Positions 50,996 through 62,526 of a DNA stretch of 64,000 bases are shown in pieces. The stretch is from Flaccisagitta enflata (Eukaryota > Chaetognatha > Sagittoidea > Aphragmophora). The position numbers were made by a program, and so were the translations under genes. Positions within the stretch are counted from its first letter, which is position 1. Each line of letters opens with the position of its first letter. The notes under the pieces are model-generated. The model searched no databases, was not told the DNA's origin, and saw only the letters and a program-made list of their open reading frames with translations. The stretch spans positions 19,964,001 through 20,028,000 of the forward strand of contig OZ231127.1 of NCBI GenBank assembly GCA_965153355.1, written 5' to 3'.

Positions 50996-52311
50996 ATTTT
51001 TAGTCGCGTGCTACGCGACTCTACACCTCGCTTTGTCGGTCCGTCGGTCCGTCCGTCCGTCCGTCCGTCCGTCCGGTCCGTCACACTTTACTTTTTTTTG
51101 TTTTTTTGCGGTCTTTGGCCTCACTGCTCCTGCCCAAGTGATAATGTGACCTCAAATATGGCCCCTGCCCACCCGTACGCGACTGGGGTAGCGAGGTAGT
51201 GACAACCAGCGGGCTGAAATGACCCTGCCCATAGCCCCTGCCCATTGGAAATACAATCTTATTAGGGCCATTGCCACTGCCTCTGCCTGAGATCCAACTG
51301 CTAACATGATCTCAATCACTCACCACCCCTTTTCCCACTACTATACCACCTTCTCTCTTCTTCTAAAATACTGACCCTACTTAGATAGTTGTCAGTGCTG
51401 CTGCCACTGCCTCCGCCGCCGCCGCCGCCTCTGCCTCTGCTACAACAAATCTGTCTACATGATCTCAATCTCCCGCCGCCGCCTCCTCCATTTGTTTTGT
51501 ATCATGGGTATTTCCATTGTAGAGATTAATTTCAGCTGCTACTATCTCTTTAACGCTGCCGCCGCCTCCTCCTCCTCCTGCTGCTGCTGCTCCTCCTCCT
51601 CCTCCTCCTCCTCCTCCGCCGCCGCCGCCGCCTCCACTCTTCCTCGTCCTTCTTCGCCGCCGCCGCCGCCTTCTATCCTCCTTGTCCCTCTCCGCTGCTG
51701 CTGCCGCCTGCTCTCCTCCTCATCCTTCTTCACCGCCGCCGCCGCCTCCACTCCTCCTTGTCTTTCTCTGCCGCCGCCGCCGCCTCCACTCCTCCTCGTC
51801 CTTCTCCTTCTCCGCCGCCGCCTCCTCTCCTCCTCCTCCTTCTCCGCCGCCTCCTCTTCTCGTTCTTCTCCGCCGCCGCCGCCGCCTCCACTCCTCGTCC
51901 TTTTCCGCCGCCACCGCCGCCTCCTCTCCTCCTCGTCCTTCTCCGCCACCGCCGCCGCCGCCGCCTCTTACCTCCTCCTTCACCGCCGCCTCCTCTCCTC
52001 ATCCTCCTCCTCCTCCTCTTCCCACTCTGCTGTCGCCGCCGCCGCCGCCGCCGCCTCCTCCTCCTCCTCTGCCGCCACCGCCTCCTCCTCCTCCTCCTCC
52101 CCAACTGCCGCCGCCGCCGCCTCCTTTACAAAAAAAAAATCAAATTTAAAAAAATTTAAAGAACATTTTATAAAATATAAAAGAAAGAATCAAATTTAAA
52201 AGAAATCAAATAAAAGAAATGAAAAAAAAAAGTAAAAGAAAATCTAAAAAAAGTATTTGAAATGAATTAAAAGAATAATTAAAAAAAAATTCAAGGAGAG
52301 GAGGCGGAGGC

Positions 52312-52346
<35 letters not shown>

Positions 52347-52794
52347 AGGAGGAGGAGGAGGAGGCGGCGGCGGCAGCAGCAATGGAGGAGGAGGCTATGG
52401 CGGAAAAGGAGGAGACGGCGGCAGGGGAGGAGGAGGCGGTGGTGGTTGTGGGGGAGGAGGCGGCGGCGGCGGCGGAGGATGATGAGGAGGTTGAGGAGAG
52501 GAGGTGGTGGCAAGGGAGGAGGAGGAATGAGGAGGCAGTCGTGGTTGAGGAGGAGGAGGATGTGGAGGTGGGAGAGAATTTTTTTTCACTTTAATGGTGA
52601 GAAAGATGTGTACTACACATTGTGTAGCAGCATGGGAGGGGGCAACAAAGCTGGTGAGGGCGGCGGTGGCAGGAGGGGGGCTATAACAGTGGAGGCAGAG
52701 GCGGCGGTGGCAGGTCCACTGTTATTTTTTAGTCAAATTTGAGACAGACCACTGGGAGTCAATGGGTGGGGGTAGCCGTGTATCCGGCCTTGTT
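50996..52794 (+). repeat. family S copy split by a 1.6 kb insertion
   Basis: TTTTTAGTCGCGTGCTACGC to CGACTGGGGTAGC (51192), continuing at 52777 with CGTGTATCCGGCCTTGTT. GGGGTAGC is present on both sides of the insertion. Confidence 0.85.
51193..52772. mobile_element. GCC/GGC-rich foldback insertion
   Basis: Inserted in family S with GGGGTAGC on both sides. The left half (51400-52125) is made of CCGCCG/CCTCCT triplets and the right half (52297-52720) of GGCGGC/GGAGGA triplets, so the two halves are complementary. An AT-rich spacer of about 170 bp lies between. No clear inverted ends match at the outer borders and no coding function is supported; the poly-A, -P, -S and -R frames are artefacts. 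Confidence 0.65.
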
Positions 52795-52818
52795 ATTATC
52801 CGTCTGCCAGGGCGTCTG

Positions 52819-53345
52819 TTTTTGGGCAGCGGCCCCGAAGGGGACGATGTCCTGTAGAACACAGGGGACTTTTGTTCGTTTGTCCATTCGTTCGTCCCCC
52901 CCCCCTCATCAGGCCCCTCAGGCCACAAATCCAGCCTCTCAGGCCTCAAATCTAGCCTCTCAGGCCTCAAATCCAGCCTCTCAGCCCTCAAATCCAGCCT
53001 CTCAGGCCTCAAATCCAGCCTCTCAGGTCTCAAATCCAGCCTCTCCGGCCTCAAACCTGGCCTCTCAGACCTCAAATCCAAATTCTCAGGGCCAGCTATC
53101 TCAAGCTTCCCATTGACATTCTCAGGCCTTACATCAGCCTTATTGGACCTCAGTTAGGGCTCTTGAAGGCCTTCAGTCAGCATCTCATCCACTTCTTGAG
53201 GCAGGAAAAACAAAATTCCCCTGTGTTCTACAGGACATCGTCCCCTTTGGGGCCGCTGCCCTGCTTCCCCTCACTCCAATTTACAATCATTTAAAGCAGG
53301 GCAGCGGGTATCGCTGACCACATATTGCCCTTGGGCGACCTGTTT
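52819..53345. mobile_element. family T foldback module
   Basis: TTTTTGGGCAGCGGCCCCGA..CCTGTAGAACACAGGGG and the inverted CCCCTGTGTTCTACAGG at about 53218. The tail runs through AAAGCAGGGCAGCGGGTATC to GGGCGACCTGTT. The core is a 21-bp unit TCAGGCCTCAAATCCAGCCTC repeated about eight times. Confidence 0.85.
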
Positions 53346-53719
53346 AGATATAAGTGTATAAGGACATCAATCGACTTTTTCTCGCCACTGCCGCTGCCCT
53401 TATTCCTATTTGGCATTTCACTTCCCCTATACTGCACCACGCGAGGGGAGTTGTGCCTACAGCTTTGATTTACAGCGAATGGCACTTACGTGCAGACTAC
53501 GTCACACAGAGCGCCCCCAAAGTCAACCTACAACCTCACCCATTTAACCAATGTGGATGTTTGTTGAAAAAATAACTTTCTCAAAATATCAGGCAATTAT
53601 GATGACAAGAATCATCGTAAGGAGCTTAATCTAATATCTGTGATAACCAATAGTAGGAAAAAATTAAAGCAAGACATCATTTTATAAATTGACATGATTA
53701 TTAAAATTCCTGAAGTGCG
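53346..53719. other. unique DNA, no gene supported
   Basis: One plus-strand frame of 73 codons without recognisable domain. Confidence 0.35.
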
Positions 53720-53826
53720 CGTGCATTATGTGTATTATGTGTATTATGTGTATTATGTGCTTTATGTGTATTATGTGTATTATGTGCATTATGTGTATTA
53801 TATGTATTATGTGTATTAGGCGCATA
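53720..53826. repeat. (TGTATTATG)n minisatellite
   Basis: About eleven 9-bp units. Confidence 0.95.
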
Positions 53827-54109
53827 ATGGATCAAAAAAGGTGAATAAATTGAAAATTATGTGTTTAGGATGATAAGATGAGCGATACCCTACCTATAAC
53901 TTCCTAAAATGCATCAAACTTTTACAAACTAAGGTTCCCATTGCCAGAGTGGTCTGAAATTTTGCCTGAAACGTTTTTTCAACAAGCCTCAGCGATGGTT
54001 ACTTGGGTTAAGTCGTGGGTTAACTTTTGAGGCGCTTTGAGTGACGTAGTGCAGACTCTGTCATCCAGCAAATAACAAACTTAGCACCCACTTTATTCAA
54101 TTTTCAAAC

Positions 54110-54530
54110 ATTTGTGCATTCTTTCATTTCCGCCCAGACGACATTCGAGAGCTCATTCCATCACTTCCGCCCAATCAGCTGATATATCTGGGTGTTATAT
54201 CGCATTAGGTTGAAATCCTATCAGGAAGTGGAGGACTAACTTCCTCCACTTGTGCCTGATCAGCGTGCATCTGCATGCAAGCATTATTTTTGCATCAGAA
54301 TAAAATTTCTTAGTTATCAAACGCTAAATTCTTCCATTTCCGCATGATCAGCACGTACATATCTTCGTGCAAACATCATCTTCGCATTAGGTTGAAATTC
54401 CGTCTGATCAGCACGATGAATTTGAATACAATCATCATCTTTACATCGGGTATGCAAAGGATAAATTCTTCCAATTCCGTCTGCACAATGACGTCATCTT
54501 TACATCAAGTTAACAAGGCCAACACCTTAC
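54110..54530. repeat. degenerate tandem repeat of about 60-90 bp
   Basis: Four to five units sharing CTTCCATTTCCGC, TGATCAGCACG, CATCATCTT and GCATTAGGTTGAAAT in order. Confidence 0.7.
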
Positions 54531-54710
54531 AGTCGCGTGCGGTTGTTAAGACCATAAGACCAAAAGACTAAAAAACTAGATGTAAATTGTCTTGAAATAA
54601 CTTAAAACGACAAAAAAAGCTAAGTGTGACGGACGGACGGACCGACAGACCGACCAAACGACCGACAGACGGACAGAACGGGTCATAGAGTCGTGTGCAC
54701 GCGACTAAAA
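54512..54710 (-). repeat. family S copy
   Basis: AACAAGGCCAACACC, CAGTCGCGTGCGG, a GACGGACGGACCGACAG tract and AGAGTCGTGTGCACGCGACT. Confidence 0.85.
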
Positions 54711-54718
54711 ATTCTTAC

Positions 54719-54834
54719 GTTTTTCAAAGGTGACATTTTGACGTTTGCGATCTCCGCGACCTCCGCTGGGAAACAAACGACGTCGCGGAGGAGAAGGAGA
54801 AAGTGGATCGTCGTCTTCCGGACAACATCGGTTC
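54719..54834 (-). other. candidate 116-nt exon
   Basis: On the minus strand GCTTGTTTTAG precedes and AAAAAC/GTAAGA follows. Two frames are open. The more protein-like one reads RCCPEDDDPLSPSPPRRRLF and SGGRGDRKRQNVTFEK, a proline- and arginine-rich segment. Product unknown. A family S copy starts right after the donor. Confidence 0.3.
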
Positions 54835-54946
54835 CTAAAACAAGCAGGGGGCAGTTGAAGGAATTGATTTGAAGTGTGGGGGGGGGGGGATTGAGGAGAC
54901 TGTTTGGGAAAATGGGAAGATGCAAAAGATTCAATATGCGTGAGGT

Positions 54947-55156
54947 TTAGAAGGAGGCAGGGGAATAACGAAATAGGAGAAAGTAAGAAAGTCGGTTGGT
55001 TGGGTGCAGGCGTGCTTTTTCTTCTTTCCCTTCGATTAGAATATGTTTTCCCTTAGGATCTTCCGACTTGTCTATCATACTCTTGTCAAATGGGTTCAGA
55101 TTAGTTACGTTTTCCACATCTATTGTTTTGTCTTCTTTAGCTTCGTTTATCCATAT
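54947..55156 (-). other. candidate terminal exon
   Basis: TCTCCACATTGCTTTTGAG is an acceptor with a good pyrimidine tract. The frame then reads IWINEAKEDKTIDVENVTNL and SEDPKGKHILIEGKEEKARL to a TAA, 69 codons. Lysine/glutamate-rich, without domain I know. GAAAAC/GTAACT inside is an alternative donor towards 54834. Confidence 0.3.
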
Positions 55157-55521
55157 CTCAAAAGCAATGTGGAGAGATGATTTGCATATTGCAGTAGCAA
55201 GGTTTCTGCTACTATTTAAGATGATTTATGTGTCGAATCAGATTTATCAGCGCCCGACTTTCTTGTAAATTGCTTCTTTAGATTACTAAAAAATTCCCAT
55301 GTTTGCTTCGATCGGTTTTATTGCGTCACTTTAAAGAATGTTTATGAGGATAACTTTGAAGTTATGAAATAGAGGACACACCGAGCCTACCATTTACTCG
55401 TAGAACATAAATGTGAAAAAAAACCTTCTGGATTACCTTCCGGGGGCATTTTTAGATGGCGGGGGATCGATCCCGCCCAGAAATTATCGGCCTTAGCTGG
55501 AGGTTGAATGTAGGAGACGCT
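55157..55521. other. unassigned stretch before the satellite
   Basis: The candidate frame at 54947 stays open upstream to about 55220. The rest shows no feature. Confidence 0.35.
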
Positions 55522-58296
55522 GCACAGTCCCTCAAATCCCACCCTGATGGGAAAAAAACACCTAACGGCCCTTTATCCCACTAAAGCCACCTACACAGTC
55601 CCTCAAATCCCACCCTGATGGGAAAAAAACACCTAACGGCCCTTTATCCCACTAAAGCCACCTACACAGTCCCTCAAATCCCACCCTGATGGGAAAATAG
55701 CAGCCCAAAGGCGGTAAGTGGTCAGCGGTACCCGTGCCCTGCTTGAGTAGTATGTGATTTAATTTGAGAGGGAGCAGGGCAGCGGCCCCGAAGGGGACGA
55801 AGTCCTGTAGAACACAGGGGGAATCTGTCCGTCCGTCCATCCGTCCGTCCGTCCATCCGTTTGTTCGTCCCCCTGCCCCATCTTCAGGGCTTCATCTCCT
55901 TCAGGGCCTAGTCTGACCCTTATTCTGCCAAATAGCCCAAATCCAAGCAATATGGCCCAAATCTAAGTAAAATGACCCAAATCCAAGCATATTGGCCCAA
56001 ATCCAAGCAAAATGGCCCAAATCTGGTCAGAATCTAGGTATTGGAGGCCAAAATGATGGACCTCAGGCCAGAATTAGGGTTTTCTGGCAAGATTTGGGCC
56101 ATTTTGCTTGGATTTGGGCCAATATACTTGGATTTGGGTCATTTTGCTTAAATTTGGGCCATATTGCTTGGATTTGGGCTATTTGGCAGAATTAGGGTCA
56201 GAATAGGCCCCGAAGGAGACGAAGCCCTGAGGATGGGGTAGGGGGGGACGTACGGACGGACGGACAGATTCCCCCTGTGTTCTACAGGACTTCGTCCCCT
56301 TCGGGGCCGCTGCCCAAAAACACCTAACGGCCCTTTATCCCACTAAAGCCACCTACACAGTCCCTCAAATCCCACCCTGATGGGAAAAAAACACCTAACG
56401 GCCCTTTATCCCACTAAAGCCACCTACACAGTCCCTCAAATCCCACCCTGATGGAAAAAACACCTAACGGCCTTTATCCCTAAAGCCACCTACACAGTCC
56501 CTCAAATCCCACCCTGATGGGAAAAAACCACTTAACGGCCCTTTATCCCACTAAAGCCACCTACACAGTCCTCAAATCCCACCCTGATGTGAAAAACACC
56601 TAACTTTCCCTAAAGCCACCTACACAGTCCTCAAATCCCACCCTGATGGGAAAAAAACACCTAACGGCCCTTTATCCCACTAAAGCCACCTACACAGTCC
56701 CTCAAATCCCACCCTGATGGGAAAAAAAACACCTAACGGCCCTTTATCCCACTAAAGCCACCTACACAGTCCCTCAAATCCCCCCCTGATGGGAAAAAAA
56801 ACACCTAACGGCCCTTTATCCCAAAGCCACCTACACAGTCCTCAAATCCCACCTGATGGGAAAAAAACACCTAACGGCCCTTTATCCCACTAAAGCCACC
56901 TACACAGTCCCTCAAATCCCACCTGATGGGAAAAAACACCTAACGCCCTTTATCCCTAAAGCCACCTACACAGTCCCTCAAATCCCACCCTGATGGGAAA
57001 AAACCTAACGGCCCTTTATCCCACTAAGCCACCTACACAGTCCCTCAAATCCCACCCTGATGGGAAAAAAACACCTAACGGCCCTTTATCCCACTAAAGC
57101 CACCTACACAGTCCCTCAAATCCCACCCTGATGGGAAAAAAACACCTAACGGCCCTTTATCCCACTAAAGCCACCTACACAGTCCCTCAAATCCCACCCT
57201 GATGGGAAAAAAACACCTAACGGCCCTTTATCCCACTAAAGCCACCTACACAGTCCCTCAAATCCCACCCTGATGGGAAAAAAACACCTAACGGCCCTTT
57301 ATCCCACTAAAGCCACCTACACAGTCCTCAAATCCCACCCTGATGGGAAAAAAACACCTAACAGCCCTTTATCCCACTAAAGCCACCTACACAGTCCCTC
57401 AAATCCCACCTGATGGGAAAAAACACCTAACGGCCCTTTATCCCACTAAAGCCACACCACATTCCCTCAAATCACCCCTGATGGGAAAAAAACAACTAAC
57501 GGCCCTTTATCCCACTAAAGCCACCTACACAGTCCCTCAAATCCCACCCTGATGGGAAAAAAACACCTAACGGCCCTTTATCCCACTAAAGCCACCTACA
57601 CAGTCCCTCAAATCCCACCCTGATGGGAAAAAAAACACCTAACGGCCCTTTATCCCACTAAAGCCACCTACACAGTCCTCAAATCCCACCTGATGGGAAA
57701 AAACACCTAACGGCCCTTTATCCCACTAAAGCCACCTACACAGTCCTCAAATCCCACCCTGATGGGAAAAAACCACCTAACGGCTTTATCCACTAAAGCC
57801 ACCTACAGGTCCTCAAATCCTGATGGGAAAAAACACCTAACGGCCCTTTGTCCCACTAAAGCCACCTACACAGTCCCTCAAATCCCACCCTGATGGGAAA
57901 AAACACCTAACGGCCCTTTATCCCACTAAAGCCACCTACACAGTCCCTCAAATCCCACCCTGATGGGAAAAAAACACCTAACGGCCCTTTATCCCACTAA
58001 AGCCACCTACACAGTCCCTCAAATCCCACCCTGATGGGAAAAAAACACCTAACGGCCCTTTATCCCACTAAAGCCACCTACACAGTCCCTCAAATCCCAC
58101 CCTGATGGGAAAAAAACACCTAACGGCCCTTTATCCCACTAAAGCCACCTACACAGTCCCTCAAATCCCACCCTGATGGGAAAAAAACACCTAACGGCCC
58201 TTTATCCCACTAAAGCCACCTACACAGTCCCTCAAATCCCACCTTGATGGGAAAAAAACACCTAACGGCCCTTTATCCCACTAAAGCCACCTACAC
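55522..58296. repeat. 71-bp satellite array, left block
   Basis: Tandem copies of a 71-bp unit containing CACCTAACGGCCCTTTATCC, CACTAAAGCCACCTACACAG and TCCCTCAAATCCCACCCTGA TGGG followed by an A run. Units at 57040-57300 and 57840-58290 are nearly identical; others have small deletions, mostly in homopolymers. The array is split at 55698-56315 by a T module. Period 71 is not a multiple of three; the array is non-coding. Confidence 0.97.
55698..56315. mobile_element. family T module inserted in the satellite
   Basis: The satellite unit breaks after GATGGGAAAA and resumes with AACACCTAACGG. Between are the T tail (GGTCAGCGGTACCCGTGCCC), the T end CAGGGCAGCGGCCCCGAAGG, a core and the inverted end CCCCTTCGGGGCCGCTGCCC. 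The core is itself one large palindrome of GCCCAAATCCAAGCAAAATG units centred near 56050. Confidence 0.88.
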
Positions 58297-59154
58297 TAAT
58301 TTATTTCTCGAACCCACCTTTTTTGGAAAATTGGTACCAAAAAAGGTGGATTAGACCAATATGAAGGTGGGGAACACGCTGGTGAGGTCAATAATTGCGA
58401 AAAACGCCATCTTATGGCGGCGCATTCCACCTCAGGCCCCGCATCGAGCATGTTTTGCATTTTTAGTCATATTTTGGCCTATAATCGAGAAAATTTTTAG
58501 GAAAAAGGCAAGGAAATGAGTTGATGAGCACTCTGCATGTTTGTTCTAAGTACATTCACTCTTGCAGACCACCTCGATTCATTTGAGGGCCCCGCATCGC
58601 GCATAAATGACGCATTTTGCTCATTTTTTGGGTAATTCTGAGATTCAAACTACAAAAAACAACTGAATTTGCTTTAGTATCAGGTATTAGACGTCGGGAA
58701 ATTATCAATTAGTCAAGCAAACCTCTCAACCACCGGCTTAAAAGATGACCAGATGTGTTGTTATGATATAACGATCATAAAAAGTCCTTAACTTTTAATA
58801 TCCTATCAACGGAAAAAATAATGCGTCAAGGACTACAAGCAAGACTAAATTCATTAACTTCTAAGGCAAATCTTTCGACAAATTCGTCTATCTCTGCAAT
58901 ACCTCATATTTCTTTGGCAAAAAATCTGTATATCCGAGCAAAGCTGTTGTAATTTTCTACATAGAATCCAAATCTGGCGTCAAAAATGAGTTTGACTGAC
59001 GCTAGATGTCGCAAAATGACGCTTTTTATTGGCGCGTCACTTTCGGTTATGGTGAAATTGTTTTTTGGATGTAATTCAGACCATGCGCTTAAGAGAAAGT
59101 GGTTACCTTTACGATTCCAGGTGGTACAAACCTACAGTCACTGAAGAAGCCAGC

Positions 59155-59306
59155 TTTTTAGTCGCGGACACGCGACTCTACGCCTTGCCGTGTCGGTTGG
59201 TATGTCCGTCGGTCGGTCCGAAATATTTTTAGATTGCGAGCAGATTTCGCATTACTGCTCCTGCCGCACCGTCCGCGACTGGATCGCCATGTATCCGGCC
59301 TTGTTT
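59155..59306 (+). repeat. family S, shortened copy
   Basis: TTTTTAGTCGCGGACACGCGAC to ATGTATCCGGCCTTGTTT, with about 40 bp missing in the middle. Confidence 0.88.
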
Positions 59307-59504
59307 GGATACCATCCATGTCAAGCGACGTCACTTTCAGTTTAAAAAAATATTTTTCGCAAAGTAAATTGACAAAAATGTAAGGCTTAAGGATGTATGG
59401 CGCAACAACAACAACGCTGGGTTACGATATCCTCATGCGTGTACACTATTCAACTGTCTGACGCAGAGTTACGATAACCTCACGTGTTTACACTATCTAA
59501 CTGA

Positions 59505-59582
59505 TTGTAAGACAGACAGACTGACTGACAGACAGACAGGCAGACAGACACAGATTGACGGACAGACAGACAGACTGACAAA
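59505..59582. repeat. (GACA)n-rich tract
   Basis: GACAGACAGACTGACTGACA variants. Confidence 0.9.
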
Positions 59583-59695
59583 CAAAGCTTCTCAAGGTCG
59601 GAAGTATGTAACAAAAAGCCTTCAACACTATTTGATGATTAAAGCCTTATATCCAGTTTCCATTACGAAAAAAAAGAACAAATGAATTGTAATAA

Positions 59696-59901
59696 ATTTT
59701 TAGTCGCGTGCTACGCGACTCTACATCCCGCTTTGTCCATCGGTTGGTTGATCGGTCGGTCAGTTGGTCGATCACATTTTGATTTTTTTGATGATTTTTA
59801 TTCTTTGACCCTACTGCTCCAGCCCAAATAGACTGGTGACCTTAAATATGGCCCTGGCCCACCTGCACGCGATTGGGGTAGCCGTGTATATGGCCTTGTT
59901 T
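59696..59901 (+). repeat. family S, full-length copy
   Basis: TTTTTAGTCGCGTGCTACGC, GGTTGGTTGATCGGTCGGTC, ACTGCTCCAGCCCAAATAGA, GATTGGGGTAGCCGTGTATA and GGCCTTGTTT in order. Confidence 0.92.
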
Positions 59902-60070
59902 TTCTAAGTTTCATCAAAATTTGAACAGTATTTCAAGAAATCATCAGTATTTCATTGAATGTAAATGAATTAAACGTCCAAAACATTAGTTAAAATACAA
60001 ACACAGAATACAAAACACAAAACAATTAAAGCAGCGACCACACTTTTTGACCTAATGCTTGTTTAAGTCC

Positions 60071-60870
60071 TTTTGGGCAGCGGCCCTGAAGGACCCATGT
60101 CCTATAGAACACTGGGGTGACTTTCCTTATGTCCATCCATATGTCCATTCGTCCATCCGTCCTACTAATCGCTCTCCGAGGCCTCTCAGGCCCCAAATCT
60201 GGCTCTTAAAGGCCTGAAATCAGTTCTTAGATGCCCAAATCAACTCTCTCAGGTCCAAAATCGGCTCCCTCAGATCCAAAATCTACCTAGTTAGACCAAA
60301 AATCAGTTACCATGGGCCCAAAATCAGCCCTCTTGTACGCCCCGGGGCTGTCACTTTGGGCTTCTGCCTTTTTGGGCAGAGGCCCCAAAAGGCTGATGTC
60401 CTTTAGGACACAGGGGGGAATTTCCAGACGTTCGTCCGTCCTTCCGTCCCCCCCTTTTGGCCATCGAGGCCTCAAATCTTCTCAGGCCTGATTTAGGCTC
60501 TCTCAGCCCTAAAATCAGCGCTCCAGGCCTTAAATCAGCTCTCCAGGCTTCAAAGCAGCTCTCCAGGCCTCAAATCAGCTCTTAAGGCCTCAAATCAGCT
60601 CTCCAGGCCTCAAATCTGCCCCTCAGGATTGCCACCAGACCTCAAATCTAATCTTCAGGCCTAAAATATTTCCCCCAGATCTCAAATCCCGCTTCAATTA
60701 CCTCTTGGGCCTGATATATTACCCCTCAGGACGACTGGAAATTCCCCCCTGTGTCCTACCCTACAAGACATTGGCTCTTTGAGGCCGCTGCCCTGCTCTC
60801 ACTCCACTATTTCATTTGATCACTCCAAGCAGGGCATCGGGTACCGCTGACCATGTACGATCCTTGGATT
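60071..60870. mobile_element. family T module with a second T end inside
   Basis: First T end at 60071 (TTTTGGGCAGCGGCCCTGAA) and a second in the same orientation at about 60368 (TTTTTGGGCAGAGGCCCC). One inverted partner and tail follow at about 60745-60870. The core is a 19-bp unit CAGGCCTCAAATCAGCTCT. Confidence 0.82.
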
Positions 60871-61275
60871 ACTACTACCTAGCTCATATGTTTATGACCT
60901 CACTCATTGAACAATATCTCCATTTCAAAGGATAATTTTCAAGCAAAATCAATGAGATTCTGAAATTAAAACGAAATTCTGATTGAATGCCACAAACCCC
61001 GTTAAATTATCTCTAAGCGTTTAGAAATGACACACAAAACAAAATTGCTTCTCCAATTCAGACTAGCAAAAATAAATTCATTCAATTTCATGTTGTTCTC
61101 TCCTCCAAACCAGAAGTGTTATGCGTCATTTTCTTGGTATTTCTTTTAAAATCTTTTTGTTCTTAGTAAGATAGGATGTGCAAATAAAAAAAAATTTGTT
61201 GATAAGGGCGCAATTGTGACTCTTAGAGACGAGAGTCTAACACCCAATTGTTCAACCATCTGGTGTGGGACTGTA

Positions 61276-61396
61276 AAGGATCGCCTTCATGGTCGGTAGG
61301 AAGATCATGTCATCCAACCCTAAATCTCTCTACGGAAGTATACCGAGGCTTATGAAGGCAATGGTTGATGCCCAAGGTGGTCACACCAAGTATTGA
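61276..61396 (+). pseudogene. Tc1/mariner transposase remnant (C-terminal end)
   Basis: Reading KDRLHGR at 61276-61296, then after a shift of frame RKIMSSNPKSLYGSIPRLM and KAMVDAQGGHTKY to a TGA at 61394. The ending GGHTKY before the stop, after an IPRLxKAMxDA helix, is characteristic of Tc1-like transposases (family knowledge). A real transposase is about 340 residues; only about 40 codons remain and they carry a frameshift. The catalytic DDE part was not found. It explains the TA-flanked ends of the surrounding element. Confidence 0.75.
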
Positions 61397-61570
61397 ATGT
61401 GTTCCTAACATATTTTTGTCTTATCTATTGAATAGATGAAGTCATTCTCAATAAGGTGATAAACTTTTGAGCTAGATAGTAGTTCTCCTTTTGTTCCTCA
61501 ATGCAGTCTGTCCCGCCAAGACTCATAGTTCAAGGATTTTTATATTCACGAATATCAACTGTCTCACAAG

Positions 61571-61684
61571 GGAGTGAGCGAATTGAGTGAGTGAGGCCAT
61601 GAACGGAGCGAGCGAGCAAAGCAGAGTGCTGTAGAGCAAGTGAGCGGAGTGAGCGGTGCGAGCAAACAAGCGTAGCGAGCGACA
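61571..61684. repeat. GAGCGAGT-type degenerate minisatellite
   Basis: Many GAGCGA, GAGTGAG and GCGAGCAAR units over about 115 bp, with no strict period. Confidence 0.7.
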
Positions 61685-62408
61685 GAGTGGCCCATTAAAA
61701 ACATGATTGTCACATATAGAAACACACCCTCAGACTGTCATTCTCTCTGTCTGTCCGTCTTAAAGTCGCGCTTATTCTTTAGTGCAAGTACGCAAATGTG
61801 TAATTTCAACCACCAGTTGTTGTATATAAGATTTTGTTTACCTACAGTAAGTTGGATCAAAGCTAATGGTATGATATAAATACCTATACCCTTTAATTTG
61901 TGTAAAAGATGTTCTCATTTTTACTCGTTGGTTAATTACACCATAATTATTCGAATTTTATCATGTTTTATCAATGATTGTGAGAATTTTGAAGAAAGTT
62001 AAATGTGCCAAAGCTATCAATCTTGCAGTGGAGGGTTATCAGATAGGTTACATCGGGTCAAAGATCAACACTCACCTCTTTTCACGTGGTATTGGGATAA
62101 TGATGGAAATTAGGTGAAAAATAGTGAAAAAATGCTAATTTATGCTCGATACCGGGCCCAAAAATTGGTCCAAAGGGTCTGGATGCAAGAAAAAATTGAA
62201 TCTGCAGTCACAGAAAACAAGTCTGAATTCCGCAATCATCCTAAAAATGCAAAAAATGCTCGATGCGGGGCCTGAGGTGGAATGCGCCGCCATAAGATGG
62301 CGTTTTTCGCAATTTTTGACCTCACCAGCGTGTTTCCCACCTTCATATTGGTCTAATCCACCTTTTTTGGTACCAATTTTCCAAAAAAGGTGGGTTCGAG
62401 AAATAAAT

Positions 62409-62526
62409 TACCATTTGTATTGCCCCAAGGTTTTCAGAGCAGTTCTAAGTGAAAAAATTGGTTAATGGGTAAAATAAATGGAGGGGTTGGTTATAATGAA
62501 CCTGCTGTTGATAGGATGACAAAATA
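62409..62526. other. short non-satellite spacer
   Basis: About 115 bp between the right end of the 4.1 kb element and the resumption of the satellite. Confidence 0.6.

Larger units (their letters stand above)
58299..62408. mobile_element. 4.1 kb TA-flanked element with about 165-bp inverted ends
   Basis: The left end ATTTATTTCTCGAACCCACC and the complementary right end GGTGGGTTCGAGAAATAAAT begin arms that match for about 165 bp (including GCGAAAAACGCCATCTTATG). TA lies outside both. A decayed Tc1/mariner transposase C-terminus is at 61276-61396, which agrees with the TA target. Two family S copies and one T module have inserted inside. The rest is AT-rich and non-coding. Confidence 0.82.

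Noticed and set aside
51459-52199. 246-codon Ser/Ala/Pro-rich frame
   Set aside because: All three frames and the opposite strand are open because the DNA is a GCC/TCC triplet repeat.
57343-57552. Frame through the 71-bp satellite
   Set aside because: Opens only because indels bring units into phase; other units are closed.
55522-58296. CRISPR-like regular repeat
   Set aside because: Units are contiguous with no unique spacers, and the window is eukaryotic.
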